Assembly: GCA_947846985.1 (NCBI GenBank)
Contig: CANTUZ010000024.1
Span: forward strand, 1,965,046 to 2,029,045
Origin: Fratercula arctica
Lineage: Eukaryota > Chordata > Aves > Charadriiformes > Alcidae
Direction of reading: 5' to 3'
Length of the DNA: 64,000 bases
The notes under the pieces were generated by a model, which worked only from the letters and a program-made list of their open reading frames with translations, was not told the origin of the DNA and ran no database searches. The translations under genes were made by a program, and so were the position numbers. Shown in pieces: positions 45,201-60,402 of the stretch; the stretch's first letter is position 1, and every line of letters starts with the position of its first letter.

Positions 45201-45320
45201 CGGTGACGGGCTCCAGGGCCGACACGCAGCGACGTTTCTGCCAGGGGACCCCACCGAGGGCACCTTCGCAGGGACGCAGGAAGATGTCGGGCCCGTCCAT
45301 GCCGCGCTCGGGGCCGGACC
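42236..45320 (-). CDS. ARHGEF2: ARHGEF2 long N-terminal extension (five exons, 241 aa)
   Basis: Five exons splice in phase on the minus strand: 45017-45320 (ATG at 45300, good Kozak context GGCATGG), 44595-44769, 43658-43766, 43351-43390 and 42236-42350. The last ends ACGAAG|GTAAGG in phase 0, so it joins common exon 2 (TVSFIKRMTGKTK to [10 protein letters not shown]) and yields a 1200-residue isoform. The extension contains MDGPDIFLRPCEG, an acidic EEEDEDEDRFWG patch, KGLSTDELDSSVEQLDGLG, HSNDDLESLLSQDEEDEADV and SKSASLSVIDSFPDPD. There is no recognisable fold; it looks disordered and Ser/Asp-rich. The first exon has a good 3' splice site (CTCCCGCAG), so an upstream, probably non-coding, exon must exist. 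The link to ARHGEF2 rests on five consistent phases. Confidence 0.72.
43995..44490 (+). repeat. 88-90-bp minisatellite within the ARHGEF2 long-isoform intron
   Basis: About five units, each containing GGATGATGGCAAAGCCACCC and GGGCTTCCCTGGGGACC, recur every 88-90 bases, with a 22-bp internal duplication in the last two. The array lies between the second and third exons of the long N-terminal extension. Confidence 0.9.
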
Positions 45321-48300
45321 CTGCGGGAGGGAGGAGCGGAGGCGTCGAGGGTGGCCTTGGCACTGGGCATGAAACGAGTTGGGGGGGTCTCAGCTGAGCT
45401 CTGCAGGACCCCCCCCACCCCAGCTCCCCCAGGCTGTTTTTACAGCCGCTCTTAGAGCTTTAAACCTCCAGTAAAGCTTATGACGGCCATAAAGAGGAGT
45501 TGCCCTTCCGAGCTGTGTGTCCCCCCCCGGCCTCAAGCCCTGGCCTCGCCGGGGCCCCCCGACCCTGCAGCGCCGGCGCCGCGATGGAGAGGGTTCCCGT
45601 CCCCCCTGGCCCCCAGCCCTGCACAAACACGGCCGGGGGGCCGCGGTTGGCAGGAACACACAGAAACACCCACTCGGGCCCGAGGTTACTCATTAAGCGC
45701 CCAGGAATTTGGCTGGGATGAGAGCGGCTCCTCACCCGTTTGCGGGGGGGGGGGGGGGGGTGGGGGGGGGTGGGAGGGGGGGTGCTGAGCGATGCTGGGG
45801 TCCCATCTCCCCCAGCCACCGCCCCGGGGTGACCCCACAAAGATGCAGCCCATCCTGTACAAGCACAAAACCCCCAAATTTCCACCTGCCCGGGGTAATA
45901 CATCTCCCCCCCCCGAGAACAACTGGCCCCCGGGGAGAGGATGCTCAGGGTGCTTTGCAGTCATCTGGGGACCTGGATTTCATCTGGTGGCATCTGGCCC
46001 CTGGATGTCCTGGGCAGGATTGGGCCTGGGGAGGTTTTAGCCTTGCCATACCCGCCCCCCACAACAGGCCACGCCAGGCTGGGGAAGCCCCCGAGCATCC
46101 CGACACCCCCCCCCCAGCATCCCGACACCCCAAGACACACGGGCTGCCCCCAGTGAGCCACCACAAAAGCCCTTACAGAAATGCAACCGTGGGGTGCAGC
46201 TTTCAGTCCTCCCCCCCCAAACCCACTTCCCCATTGTGCCCCGTCCCTCCCTCTCGCAGCAGCGTTTCTGGCCCCGTCTGGACCACGTTACCCTCTCCCC
46301 ACCCCCCACCCCCTCCCCAAAACTCCCTTCTCCTGCCACCATCAGCGGGACGGAGCCAGGGCTGCAAACCCCAGCTGAGCACCCCGGTCCCCCCCACCCC
46401 CCCCCAGCCCCATCGCTCCATCCACGCTGCCCACAATCCCCAAATCCCACCCCCAATGGCCTTGCCGGTGCCCGAGGTGTCCCCTGGGGCTGGCACGTCC
46501 TTCCCTGGCACTGCCCGGCCCCGACTCACCCCACTGCGCCCGAGCCCCGGGGGCAGCTCTCCCCTCTCCCCCCAAGGCCAGCCCCATTTGGGACAGGGAG
46601 GGAAATGGGATGAGCTCAGCCGCTTTCCTGTTTTCACATTCCCAGCCCGGTCAGCTGATAAAAAACACACTTTCCTCCGTGTCTGGCCCATCATCTGCCC
46701 AGGATGGGGACCAGAACCAGCGAGTGGCTTTGCCGTGAAATACAGGAGAATAAATAAATAGCAACGACAGCGTCCGTCGCACGGTGGCAATTCGGCCACC
46801 GATGAGCACGGCTCTGCCCAAAGGCGACCTGGGGATTTATGGGCTCCTGGGCTCAGAGGGCTGTCAGTGCCCAGAAAGGCAACCTGGATGCTGGAGCGTC
46901 CCAGTTTAGTGCCAGAAAACCAGCACCTCAGGGCGCAAACCCAACCTCCTGAGGAGGAGAAGGGATGGGGATCCTGGAACCACATCATGGCTGAGCAGCA
47001 TCCCCCCAAAATAAATCCCAACCCTGCGGGCAACCCTCCATCCCCAGCGGCCCGTGCCATCACTTTGCCCCCTCCAGCCCGCCCCAGCGCCCCCGGGGTG
47101 CACCCCTGCACCCCAACAAGTCAAACCGACCCCATTTACCGACCATCGGCGCTGGGGCACCGGCAGCAGCTTCTCACCAGCAATGGCTCTCCCGTGCCCG
47201 GGTGCGTCGGCGAGAGATGGGCTCCTCCGGCCGGGAGCCACCGACTCCCCGCAGCGCTAAAAACCCAGCCCCAAGCTGGCCTCAGGGTCCACGTTTGTAT
47301 TTTGACACACCCCCCCCCCCCCAAAATGTTGGCGAGCAGCAGCTGGAGAGCAGCGAGGAGGCCGGGGATCGCGTTACCCACAGGCTGCACTCGCCCATGG
47401 GCTTCGGGGACCACGGTACAACGGCTCAGCCCAGCCAGGGGACAGGGACATGGGGGAGATGTCCCCACCCAGCCCCTCTGCTCCATGCTGAGAACGGCCA
47501 ATGCTCATCACTGGAGTGGATGGATAAGGGTCGGGACCGCGCCGGGCTCCTCAGCCCCGTCGCCGGCTCCTGGGGACATGTCCCCAGACACGCTGGGTGC
47601 CAGGCAGGCGGGAGGGCAGCAGGTGCCACAGCCCAACCTGCACTTCCAGGAGGCTCCGCCAGCACTTTGGACCCAGCCGGAGCAGCGAGAGCCTGGTCAG
47701 AGTCACGGCTTCCAGGGGAGGAAGCAAGAAGCAACGTCTTCCTCCTAAAAGCCACTCCGACCCCATGCCATGGCGGGGGCCAAGCTCTGCCGAGGACCCG
47801 GAGGGGCAGGGGGAGGGCGAACCCACCCCTGCGCTGGGTAGGACACGGTGTCAGCACGTTGTCCCCAATTTCTCCCCCAGGCAGAACCGGATTCCTTGGC
47901 ACTGGTGAGGGTTAACCGCCGGCCACCGGCTTTCCCGGTGGCTGGAGGATGCTCGTGCCGGCCACCACCGCGAGACGGGGAAACTGGGGACCAGGGAGAC
48001 GAGTGACCAGCTCGAGGGTCACGACATCGACCTTGGCGTCAGCACCAGCGAGGGAACATGGAAGAGGGGACCCAGGTGCCCTGTCCCCGCCGTCCCGTGG
48101 GTGCAGCCACGGCAGAGGGCGAAGGGCAGGGGAAGGTGCCCACGAGCGGCTGGGTGGGACAAAGCGGTGGGCGCTGCAGCACCCGTGTGCGGGGGCTGGG
48201 GGGCTCCCGGGTGGCTCAGGTCACCCTCCATGTCACCCCCCGGGCTGGAAGGGACGTACCTGTGGGGGATGCGGGACCCCGGTGGGTCCTGGCAGCGGTG

Positions 48301-51300
48301 CCCGGTGGGTACCAGCCCCGTGCCCAGCTCCTCAGCCTCCGCTCTCCTCCTCCCCTCCCTCCTGCCTCTTCCACACACAAAATAAACCAGGAACCACTTG
48401 GCAAATCAGATCCTTTTCCCCGTTAACCCTTTGCCCTGCTCCGCTGCCGATCCTCCGCACCCAGCCCTGCCGGCGGACGGACCCGCACCCCCTCGGGGCA
48501 CCCCAAACTCAGCCTTGAGCCCCATTTCTGCCCCCCCTTACCCAGCAGCTGCAGCTCCGCGCTGGGCTGCGGGTGCCCTTGCGCGGAGCAGCCCCTCCGT
48601 TTCCCACTCCCATTCCCTCGGTTTTTAGGGTCCAAGAACCGCCTCGGGGGTCCCCCTCGGGGTCTGAACTGCCCTTTGCCGGCTCCCAGGTGGCAGTTAG
48701 GGATAATCCATCAATCCATCACGGGTTGTAGCACCAGGCAGGGGCTGGGCGAGCCCAAAGCAGCCCAGGGCAAGGAGCATTACACCGTGCCTCAGTTTCC
48801 CCATCTCCCGGAGGTGGGGATTTCCTTCCCCCCCCGGCAGCTTTGCATTTTTCCAGCCCCACCGTGGGTGTGGAGACCTGGGGAGGGTGCGGAGTGGGGC
48901 ACCCACAGCCCCCAATAAGGGCAGGGAGAGCGGAGGTGACTCAGGCTCCTGCTGGCCACTGGTCACCCTCCCCACACAGCACCCTCTGCTGTGGGGCTGA
49001 GCCCCACACCGGCTCCGCATTCCCCCTCGGCACAGGACCCAGCTGCAAGCCACCGGGCCCTTGCCGGAAGAATTTACACACCTTGGACAAACCCAGCCCA
49101 TCCAGATCCTGGAAGGATTTCATTCCCTGGGAAAAGCCACCCCAAAACCAAGCGGGCGCAGACGGAGCCAACCCTTCCCGCACCCGCGAGCGATAAACAC
49201 CCCGGGGGCGTAGAATTCCCATCTCCCAGAAGCGGCCCTGGAGGTTCTGAAAACCTCCCGCAGCCTTTGCTCCGGGTGTCCCGCCGTCCCACGGAGCGCC
49301 CGCTCCACAGAAAATAAAAAAGAAAAGAAAACCTAAATAAATTAATGGCCTCTGGATGCGCGCTGTGCCACCGCAGGAATGTCCCCCGTCCCCCAGCCTT
49401 GGCGCCTCTGCTGGATATTCCTCAGGCCACAGATTCCGCCTGGGAGGAAGGTGTTTGTTTTAAATAAAGGGGTGGCACCGGGGACCTTTGCGCAGCTTTC
49501 AGGAGAGCGGTGCCAGGAGGTGACGCTTCCCGGGAACAGCCGGCTCCGCAGCTGGCACAGCCGGGTTGTGCCCTGCCCCGCGGCGGGAGAAACCGCAGCA
49601 GCCGGGCTGCGGAAAAACCTCCAGAGCTTTTTTCTGGAAGCATCAGGATTTTAGTTGGACTGGTATCCCGGGCTCGGGACTGGGGAACGAGCCCATCCCC
49701 AGCTCACGCACTGGTTTTGGGGCCGTACAGGAGCTCAGCAGCCGTTTGGGCTCCTGGTTTTCAGGCTCTGTGGGCAGGAAGGACCCGAGACACCAAAATG
49801 CAGAATATTATAAATATTTCTAAGGGTTTTCTGGAACTGGTCCCTCTCCAGGGTGCAGCGGGACCGGGCTCGGGCGCCCCAGTAAACGCTACGGGTCCAG
49901 TTCACCCAGCTCTGAAGCTCTACCATTAACTCACCGACATCACCTGCGCCCGTGACCAGTATTTCCAGTGCCAGCACCACTCCAGACTGGGAGAAGAGCA
50001 CTATTATTAGAGATACGGCACAGACGACCCCTCTTTACACCAGTCTCCCATCGACACCTCCCCAGCCCGCCCTCAAAAAGCCCAAACTGGAGCGCTGCTG
50101 GGAAACTGGTAATGCTGGTAAAGGCGTTCGTTACCTTCACCCGTCTCTGCCCGCCGGTCCCGAGGGTGCAGCCAAAACAGTCTGGATCCGTCCCGGATTG
50201 GGAGCAGAGCCTTCACATCTCAGCCTCAGGGAGCAAATCCCCAGCGCCGGCACATCCCGGTGGGCTGCACCAGTCAGACCAGTTCACGCGAAGCCCCTTC
50301 ACCCTTCGGGTAGGGAGAGTTTCGGGAGCATCAAACAGCCACCGTCTCCCTAATCCCGCCGCTCGCCCAGTGAAACAAAGGGTGCGACCGGTGGCGGCGA
50401 AGGTCAGGGCGAGGGGGTGAGGAATCCCGGCTGGGAGACATTGTTTGGGTGACAAAGGGCGCAGTGTTCCCGCCGGCCCGGCTCGGGATTTCTATCCACC
50501 AACACGAAATTCTCGGCTGCCACCACCGTGCTGGCCAGCGGGCTCCAGTGCGTGGCCAACACCGGGCTGTCAGGGGCCACCAGCCCCAGTCTTGGGGCAG
50601 AAACCTGCCACCTCTCACCACCCGCCGGTCCCCCGAGCCACGTCCTCGCCGTGCCACTGCCTCCTCCAGGGAAAAAGCACAAATCCATGCCCGCCATGGG
50701 GCCACAGCCATGATTTATTTATGGTGGCGAAGAGAAACCTTATCCCAGTGCTCGGGGCTGTCAGGAAAGCTGGCGCGAGGTACCGGCCCCTCGGAGAAGG
50801 GAGGAATGAACCCGGTAAAGCGACTTCTGCTCCGCACACAGTCCCCTCCGCTCTCCTCCTTCCGTTTGTTTTCCTGATGGAGTAACATCCCGATGCATTT
50901 CCCTGACTCTACGTCCTTCAGCCGCCCTGGGAAAAGAAACTCAGGCTCCTTTCGTGGCGTTTGTTTTATTACAAAAGCCTTTGAGTTCCTCAACACCCCT
51001 CGACAGAGCACCCGGGAAAAATAACAGCATAACCCAACCCCAAACCACCAGACACGGCAATTAACTGCTCGCTGAAATAACCAAAATACAACGGGGCTTC
51101 CCAGGCCCCGCCTGAACGTGCAGACAAGGGGGTTGGGGGCTTTGGGGTTTTTTTTCTTCTTTTTTTTTTTTTCTTTTTTCTATTTTTTGGGTTTTTTTTA
51201 AGGGAGAAGGCAACACGCCAAAGGCTCTGGGGCCTGGCCCCGCTGGCGTGGGAGCCGTCGCTGGGACCGTGTTGGGTCCTGGCCTCGGGTTAAAGGTTGC

Positions 51301-52950
51301 AAAGGGGCTCAAAGAGCAACACGGGGGTCCCAGAGAAGCCTGCGGGGCGGGAGGAAGGGCAGAGCGTGACTCGGGAGGACGCTCAAGGGTCCCAAGGGCG
51401 CTACAGAGACAAAAGGCAGCTGGGGGAAGAGCAAGGGACGGAATAGAGGCATTCCCAATTAGCACAGGGGACAGAAAGAGGGCTCTGGGGTGCAAAGAAC
51501 CTGAGGAGTGACCCCTCCAGTGGCCACCCAGACCCCCAGGACCCTTCTGGTGCCCCCAGAACCTTCCCAGAGCCCCACCACCCTCAGAAGTCCCCCCAAT
51601 ACCCTCCCAGAGCCTCCAGTATACCACTGAGCCACCCGGGACCCTCCAGCTGCCTCCAGCACCCTTCCAGAGCCTCCCAGTACCCACCAAAGCCCCCAGG
51701 GCCCTCCCAATACCCCCAACATGCTCCCAGATCCCCCCAGTATCCTCCAAACCCCTCAAGGACCCTCCAGGTGGCCCCAGTGTGCCCTCAGAGCACCCCC
51801 AAGGTCATCCCAGAACCTCCCAGTAACCGTGCTGAGCACCCAAGTGCACCCTACAGTTCTCCAGGATCCCCAAGAGCCGCTCAAGACCCTCCCAGTGCCA
51901 CCTATACCACCCCAGTACCCGCAAGAACCCTTGCAGATCTCCCCAGTACCCTCCCAGAGCCCCCAGTTTGTACATTTGTGTTAAGTTAAAATATTTTTTT
52001 CCCTTCGTGGCTGGAGGGTCTTGTCCCACCAGATCTTGGTTGATGGTTTTTGCTGAAGATACAGCAGTTTTTGATCCCCTTCCAAGAATGGAGCTGGAGC
52101 TGGAGGTGCTCAGGGGCCTACAGCGATCTCCAGGCTTGGAAAGGAGACGGCGTCAGTCGATAAGGTTTTGCGAGTGAGCAACGCTTTGGCAAAAAGGGTT
52201 AAAAGAACCCCAACAATAACCGAGCTGGTGAGCTACGAAGGTCAAAACTAGGTGATAATTTTTGTGGGTGATCTGAGTATCCTCAAATGTCACCTTGCGG
52301 AGGGAGAATTGTTCAATTCCCCCACCTTCCCCAAGGCGGCAGTGCCACCTCAGGCCAGTGCTAAACCCAGACGTTCAGCGGCCAACTCAACGCAAAAGTC
52401 ATTCTCTTAAGTTTTTCCACTGAAACAAACTATAAGACTCTTTTTAAAGCCCACAGTAAATCCATAAACGTGAAGAAAAAAGGGTTGGCGAATTTGCAGT
52501 CCCAACCAAAAGTTTTACCGTGGAAACCTTCATCCTTTGGCATCGGTTTTACCATCGCTGGCGGAAACAAGCGCCGTGGTCAGTGATGGGTTACCGGTTA
52601 TATTTCAAGCATCATCACCGTAAGAACTTACTTTTGGTCCGTATCCTCGATTCCTGAATCAGCCCCCGTGTGGGGAGAAGCGTCATTCGCGGAGAGGTTT
52701 TATCAGAGGTGCGTATGTGGGGCAGCACCGCCAGACGTGAAAGTACCAGCTGCAGTTCCCTCTGCCACCCCTTCCTGCCTCCAGAGACCACATATCGGAC
52801 CTTTGGGCAGTGAAACCCATCTTTTATTTTTCAAAGAAATTCTGCAATTTCATCCACATCACACAGTGATACAACAATACCTGCGCCATCGTAGCAGTAC
52901 TCAATGCTAAACTGGGGAGAGGAAACCACGATCTCCGCTATAATGGTGGG
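45321..52950. other. 7.6 kb without a supported gene (ARHGEF2 upstream / CTSS downstream)
   Basis: GC is high up to about 51 kb and falls after it. The region should include the undetected first exon and promoter of the ARHGEF2 long isoform. I read both strands and found only unrelated short frames, poly-C runs, small AT-rich islands (near 45430-45500, 46740, 49310 and 51150-51200), and a tandem repeat at 51500-51965. No tRNA, rRNA or recognised mobile element was seen. Confidence 0.5.
51500..51965 (+). repeat. Degenerate pyrimidine-rich tandem repeat (about 30-36 bp)
   Basis: Phrases such as CCCTCCCAGAGCCCCCAGTA and CCCTTCCAGAGCCTCCCAGT recur irregularly for about 460 bp. A short Gly/Trp-rich minus frame here (near 51459-51759) is an artefact. 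Confidence 0.75.
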
Positions 52951-52965
52951 TATTGCAATTTTATT
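52823..52965 (-). terminator. CTSS: Candidate CTSS polyadenylation signals (AATAAA)
   Basis: Minus-strand AATAAA occurs at 52960-52965 and again at 52823-52828, respectively about 236 and 373 bases past the CTSS stop codon. Either would give a short 3' UTR. Confidence 0.5.
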
Positions 52966-53200
52966 CCGGAAAAAAAACCTTTCCCCCCGCCCCAAAAGAA
53001 GTCACTAGGTATGTGTAAATCATATTCCAAAATCCTTCTGCACCAAGGACCCCCTCCCAGCCTGTAGGGCAGGCTGATCTAAGAGAAGGACGGCGCCCAC
53101 AGAGCCAGAAAATGATTCTTGCAATTAGTAGATCCGCGCAAGCGTCGCATCGGTGGTTTAGCTGAAGCCTCGGGAGTCCTCTCTGAAGCACAGGGCCCGT

Positions 53201-56818
<3,618 letters not shown>

Positions 56819-57300
56819 CCCGCTTGGCTGGGATCGGGGAGCCGGAGCGACACACGGCACTATGCGCTGGGAGCCGAGGGCTTGGAGCTGGAGCCGCGCT
56901 TGACCCCTTAGTGACAATTCCGGTTTGGTGAGGGAGCCAGAAGGGTGATGACATCCCTGACCCGCGGTCCCTGCCGTGCCCTCCGCGGGGTTTCTACACC
57001 GGGTGATGGCACCAGCTCCTCTCCTGCCTGCCCAGACAAGCTCCCCCCGCAGCGCTGCCTGCCCCCAGCCCCAGCCAGAGAAATCCCATCCGGGACTCAG
57101 GAACTTCCCTCCAGGGGGGGAAAACTCTTCTGGCCCCAAGCCCTGGCCGCGCGGACACCGACACGCAGGGACACATCCACATCTCGCCTCACGGTTCCAC
57201 CCTGCCCGAGAAACCCTCCCCAAGGAGGCTGGTAAAAACAGCGCCTGGTTTAGACAAACCTGTGTTTTCCAGCACCTTAAAAAGTGAAAATAAATATTAA
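56819..57300 (-). promoter_or_regulatory. CTSS: CTSS upstream region with IRF/ISRE-like site
   Basis: About 460 bp upstream of the CTSS ATG, plus-strand AAAAGTGAAAAT (57280-57291) resembles the IRF-1 consensus (AAAAGYGAAASY). Mammalian CTSS is interferon-gamma inducible through an ISRE in its promoter (established). An AT-rich block (AAATATTAAAAAAA) follows. No experimental start site is known here, so the regulatory reading is inference. Confidence 0.35.
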
Positions 57301-58917
57301 AAAAATCCTGTTTTCATCCAGCGGATGTCCACCATGAGGATGGGCTACTACGTACAATTCAACTACCCCAAGAGGGCTTGGAGGAGATTAGAGATAAAAT
57401 GGAGTCAGAGTCAACATAAAAATACCGTTCCTTCAGTTTTACTTCCTCAAAGCTCAGTCCTCCCAGAGGGGTTTTAAAGTACAAAAGCACCCAATGTACC
57501 TGAAAAGGCTTCGTCTGGCAGCGGGCACTGATGCTCAGCTCCCCGGCAGCGCGTGTAGGGGGTAGGAGGGATGCTGGGGACAAATCCAGCGTGGCCCCAC
57601 TGTCAGGACGCCCCTGACCTTCAGCACACGGCGGCTGCAACTCGTCGGGCAAATCACGAGTCAGGAAATGAGGAAATGCTCTGATTTCGTTTTCACTTAG
57701 CTGGGAACTGGGCTTGCCGTGCCGGTCTCGGGGTGATTTGAAGCAGGACCCTCAAATACCATCAGAAAATGATTGCAGCTGAGAAAGTTTCCTTTTTCCA
57801 GCACCCCAAGAACAAACAGCCAGGCTCTCACGGGGGTTTTTGTGGCTTATGGGGCCAGTGGGCAGGAGCAGGGCTCCCACCGATGGGATTTCTGCAGTTT
57901 TTTTGCCTTGGTGCTGAGCTAAGTGAGAGGATGCGGTCAAACACGGCGCCTTGCTACTGGTTTGAAATGGGTAGACCTGAGCTCCCGTCTCACCTCAACA
58001 GCGTAGCAACCAGACCAAAGCCCGCTCTTGGGAAAAAAAAAACAAACAAACCCACATTTATTCCCTTGTCTGTGAGGCAGCAGAGAGGGGAAGACATGGT
58101 TTAACTACGGTCACGCGATGGAGCTGAGCTGGCCCACCTCAGCGCTGCACGGACAGCAGAAGTCACGTTTAATGGACGTTCCATTGCCGTCAGGCCGAAA
58201 ACGTGGCCAGCAAATTCTCCGCTACCTGGAAATCCCACTCCAGCCTCTTCTCAGGGCATCTCCGGGTTCCACGAAGGACAGCCAGGCAGGAGGGGGAGTT
58301 TCTCACCACTACAAAGCATCACGGGATGTAAAACGACTGCAAGAAACCATCGTCTAAGAGAAAAGGAGGAAACAAAACAGTGTCTCAAGAGCTTTGAAGA
58401 TGCAGCTGAGTCATTTTCTAAAAAGCTGGCGGAGATTGCGAGAGCGAGCAATGACAACAGCGAGCCCTCCACCTAAATAACTGGAATAATTCCCAATGGA
58501 TTATCCCTTATTAATGGCTAAGTCTCCCTGGGGAGGGGGAATGCGATGGCCATTGAGACACTTGAACAAGCCAACGGGGTGGCTGCTCCTCGTTTCTGCT
58601 GCCGATCTGTGGGAAGGCGGCAGCATTCCCAGAGGAGGGAAGGCTGGAGGGGAGCAGGGCAGTGTCTCTGGAGCTCATCCTGATGCGGGGAACCCCTCTG
58701 GATCCAGGGGTGGGCACCGGAGCTGGCAACGCCCCAGCGCTTCCCAGGGTTCCTCGCCATCCGGTGACCGAAGTGCGCACCCCAACTTTCGGAAGAGGAA
58801 AGAAGCAAAAATTAGACAAGGGTGGGAGTAGCTGCCTCCTTCCGCACCACCCCTCACCCTCACTTTTTTCCCTCCCCATCCTTTTTTTTAAGTTGTGGTG
58901 GTTTTTGTTTTGTTTTG

Positions 58918-58948
<31 letters not shown>

Positions 58949-59914
58949 TCAACTCGTGCTTCCTCCCCAGCAGCCACAGGAATAGCCAAATCCGCATCTT
59001 TCGGCCAAAAAGGCTGAACCTCTGGCTTCCCTGCTGGATTTCGCTGCCACTGACTCTTCTAAGGGGGAGGCAGAGGAAAAGCACTTCTTTTCTACATGCT
59101 GGAGAGAGTCAAAACCACCAGGGAACTACCAGACAAAGGTGAATGAATTAGTTTTGTATACTAAAAATACGTTATGCATACTTTTTTTAAATCCTACCAA
59201 GGCCAGAGATGAGAGACAGGAGGAAACTGGTGGGTTTTAGCCCAGCCCTGACGCGAGGATGAAGGAGCTTTGCTGACAGAACTGCCCACAGCTGGGGGTT
59301 TTTTGTGGTTGTTTTTAAAAAAAGAGAATGATTTCAATCGGCGAACGTGGCTTTGCTGACATCGCAGTTTGGGTATTTTTTTTCCAGAGATACGTCTGTC
59401 CAAGCAGGACTCTGATTTCAACACTTTGTTTCTTCCTGTTCTGCATTTGGAACAGTGAAAAAACAGGTTCCCAAACAGATTTTAAGGCACGGGGCGCCCG
59501 GCCGCGATGACCCTCGAGGCTGCGCCTCCGAACTGGTTGAAGGAGGGGGTTCACCAGCGCGTCCCCAGACCAAACCAGTTCGGTTCCTCAGCCAAGAACC
59601 ACCAGCCCCTTGTGCTGACCCAGACCCAGGAAGGCTGGAAACCCGAGACTTCCCCGCAGAGCAGAAATCCCATTTTTGGAGCCAGCACTGAGGAATCAGG
59701 GCGGGAGCGTTTTGGGTGACGTACGTGGGTTGGGGTTTGTAGGGCTCCATCAAGGGCCCTTTTCACCGGGGTTGTGATGGAGCTGAGCCCTAAAAACACC
59801 CCAATAAAGCTGATGGGCACCGGGAAGTGCTTTGCTGGCAGGTCTTTGGAAGCTCTGTGCCCCTGGGAGCGGAGGCTGGAAGGAAAAGCTGCTGAGGGAC
59901 TGGGTTTGCCGTAC
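57301..59914. other. Intergenic between CTSS and the cathepsin relic
   Basis: This 2.6-kb stretch is of mixed composition and lacks supportable genes. It contains a (TTTTG)n repeat near 58903-58949 and several A-rich runs. I looked for a homologue of CTSS exon 7 near 59400-59800, where it would fall if the relic matched CTSS spacing, and found none. Confidence 0.55.
58903..58949 (+). repeat. (TTTTG)n pentanucleotide microsatellite
   Basis: About eight TTTTG units lie in tandem, preceded by GTGGTGGTTTTTG and followed by a T run. Confidence 0.9.
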
Positions 59915-60402
59915 CTGTTTTTCACAAGCCAATGGTCCTCCCCGTCCCAGGATCCGTGGCCGACGACGAGCACGGTGTGATCCACCACCTGGGAGCAGCC
60001 CGGGTCACGGGAGGTACCTGGAAGGCGTTTGGAAACAGCCTTTGGTCAACTGGCCCTAAGTCACTGCCCAAATGGGAATTCAAGTCACTCTTCGGGAGGC
60101 GTCACCGGTGCCTGGCGCCAAGAACGAGGGCAACACGAGCTAAAGGCGAGGCAAAGCTGAAATAATTTATATTTAAGGGAGCTGGGTCACGGGAAGGAAA
60201 GTGCAGCCTTTTCTCGCGACGCCCTGGGAGACCCACTAGCTTCGTAGAAGAAGAAGGTGGGCTGATGGGCGTTGATGCTGACGGAGACAGACCCCACGCT
60301 GGCCATGGCATCCTTCAGCACGGCTTCGTCACCGTGCAGCAGCTCGACGTACCGGGAACACGCGGCTGCCGATGACGCTGGGTCATACCGGCACACGCCA
60401 TC
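59915..60402 (-). pseudogene. CTSS-like cathepsin relic (homologues of exons 5 and 6 only)
   Basis: Two blocks on the minus strand, 60237-60402 (166 bp) and 59915-60017 (103 bp), are exactly the lengths of CTSS exons 5 and 6 and encode their homologues. The first reads DGVCRYDPASSAAACSRYVE and VSINAHQPTFFFYEA; the second reads QVVDHTVLVVGHG and WLVKN, keeping the active-site His. By my count about 30 of 55 residues of the first block match the neighbouring CTSS. Both are open and in compatible phase across a usable intron (GCTA|GTGGGT donor, TTCCAG acceptor). But the first block lacks a 3' splice site (GG where CTSS has AG), and I found no homologues of the catalytic-Cys exon or of the final Asn exon. 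It looks like the remains of a third tandem cathepsin gene. Confidence 0.8.

Noticed and set aside
45390..45659. Minus-strand frame near 45.4-45.7 kb as the missing first exon of the ARHGEF2 long isoform
   Set aside because: An AT-rich, unique patch with ATG and nearby promoter-like sequence is present, but the frame stops after a few codons from that ATG and no donor in a matching phase was found.
59915..60402. Alternative reading of the cathepsin relic as extra exons of CTSS or CTSK
   Set aside because: It lies upstream of the CTSS start and downstream of the CTSK stop. Its first block lacks an AG acceptor, and its content duplicates existing exons 5 and 6.
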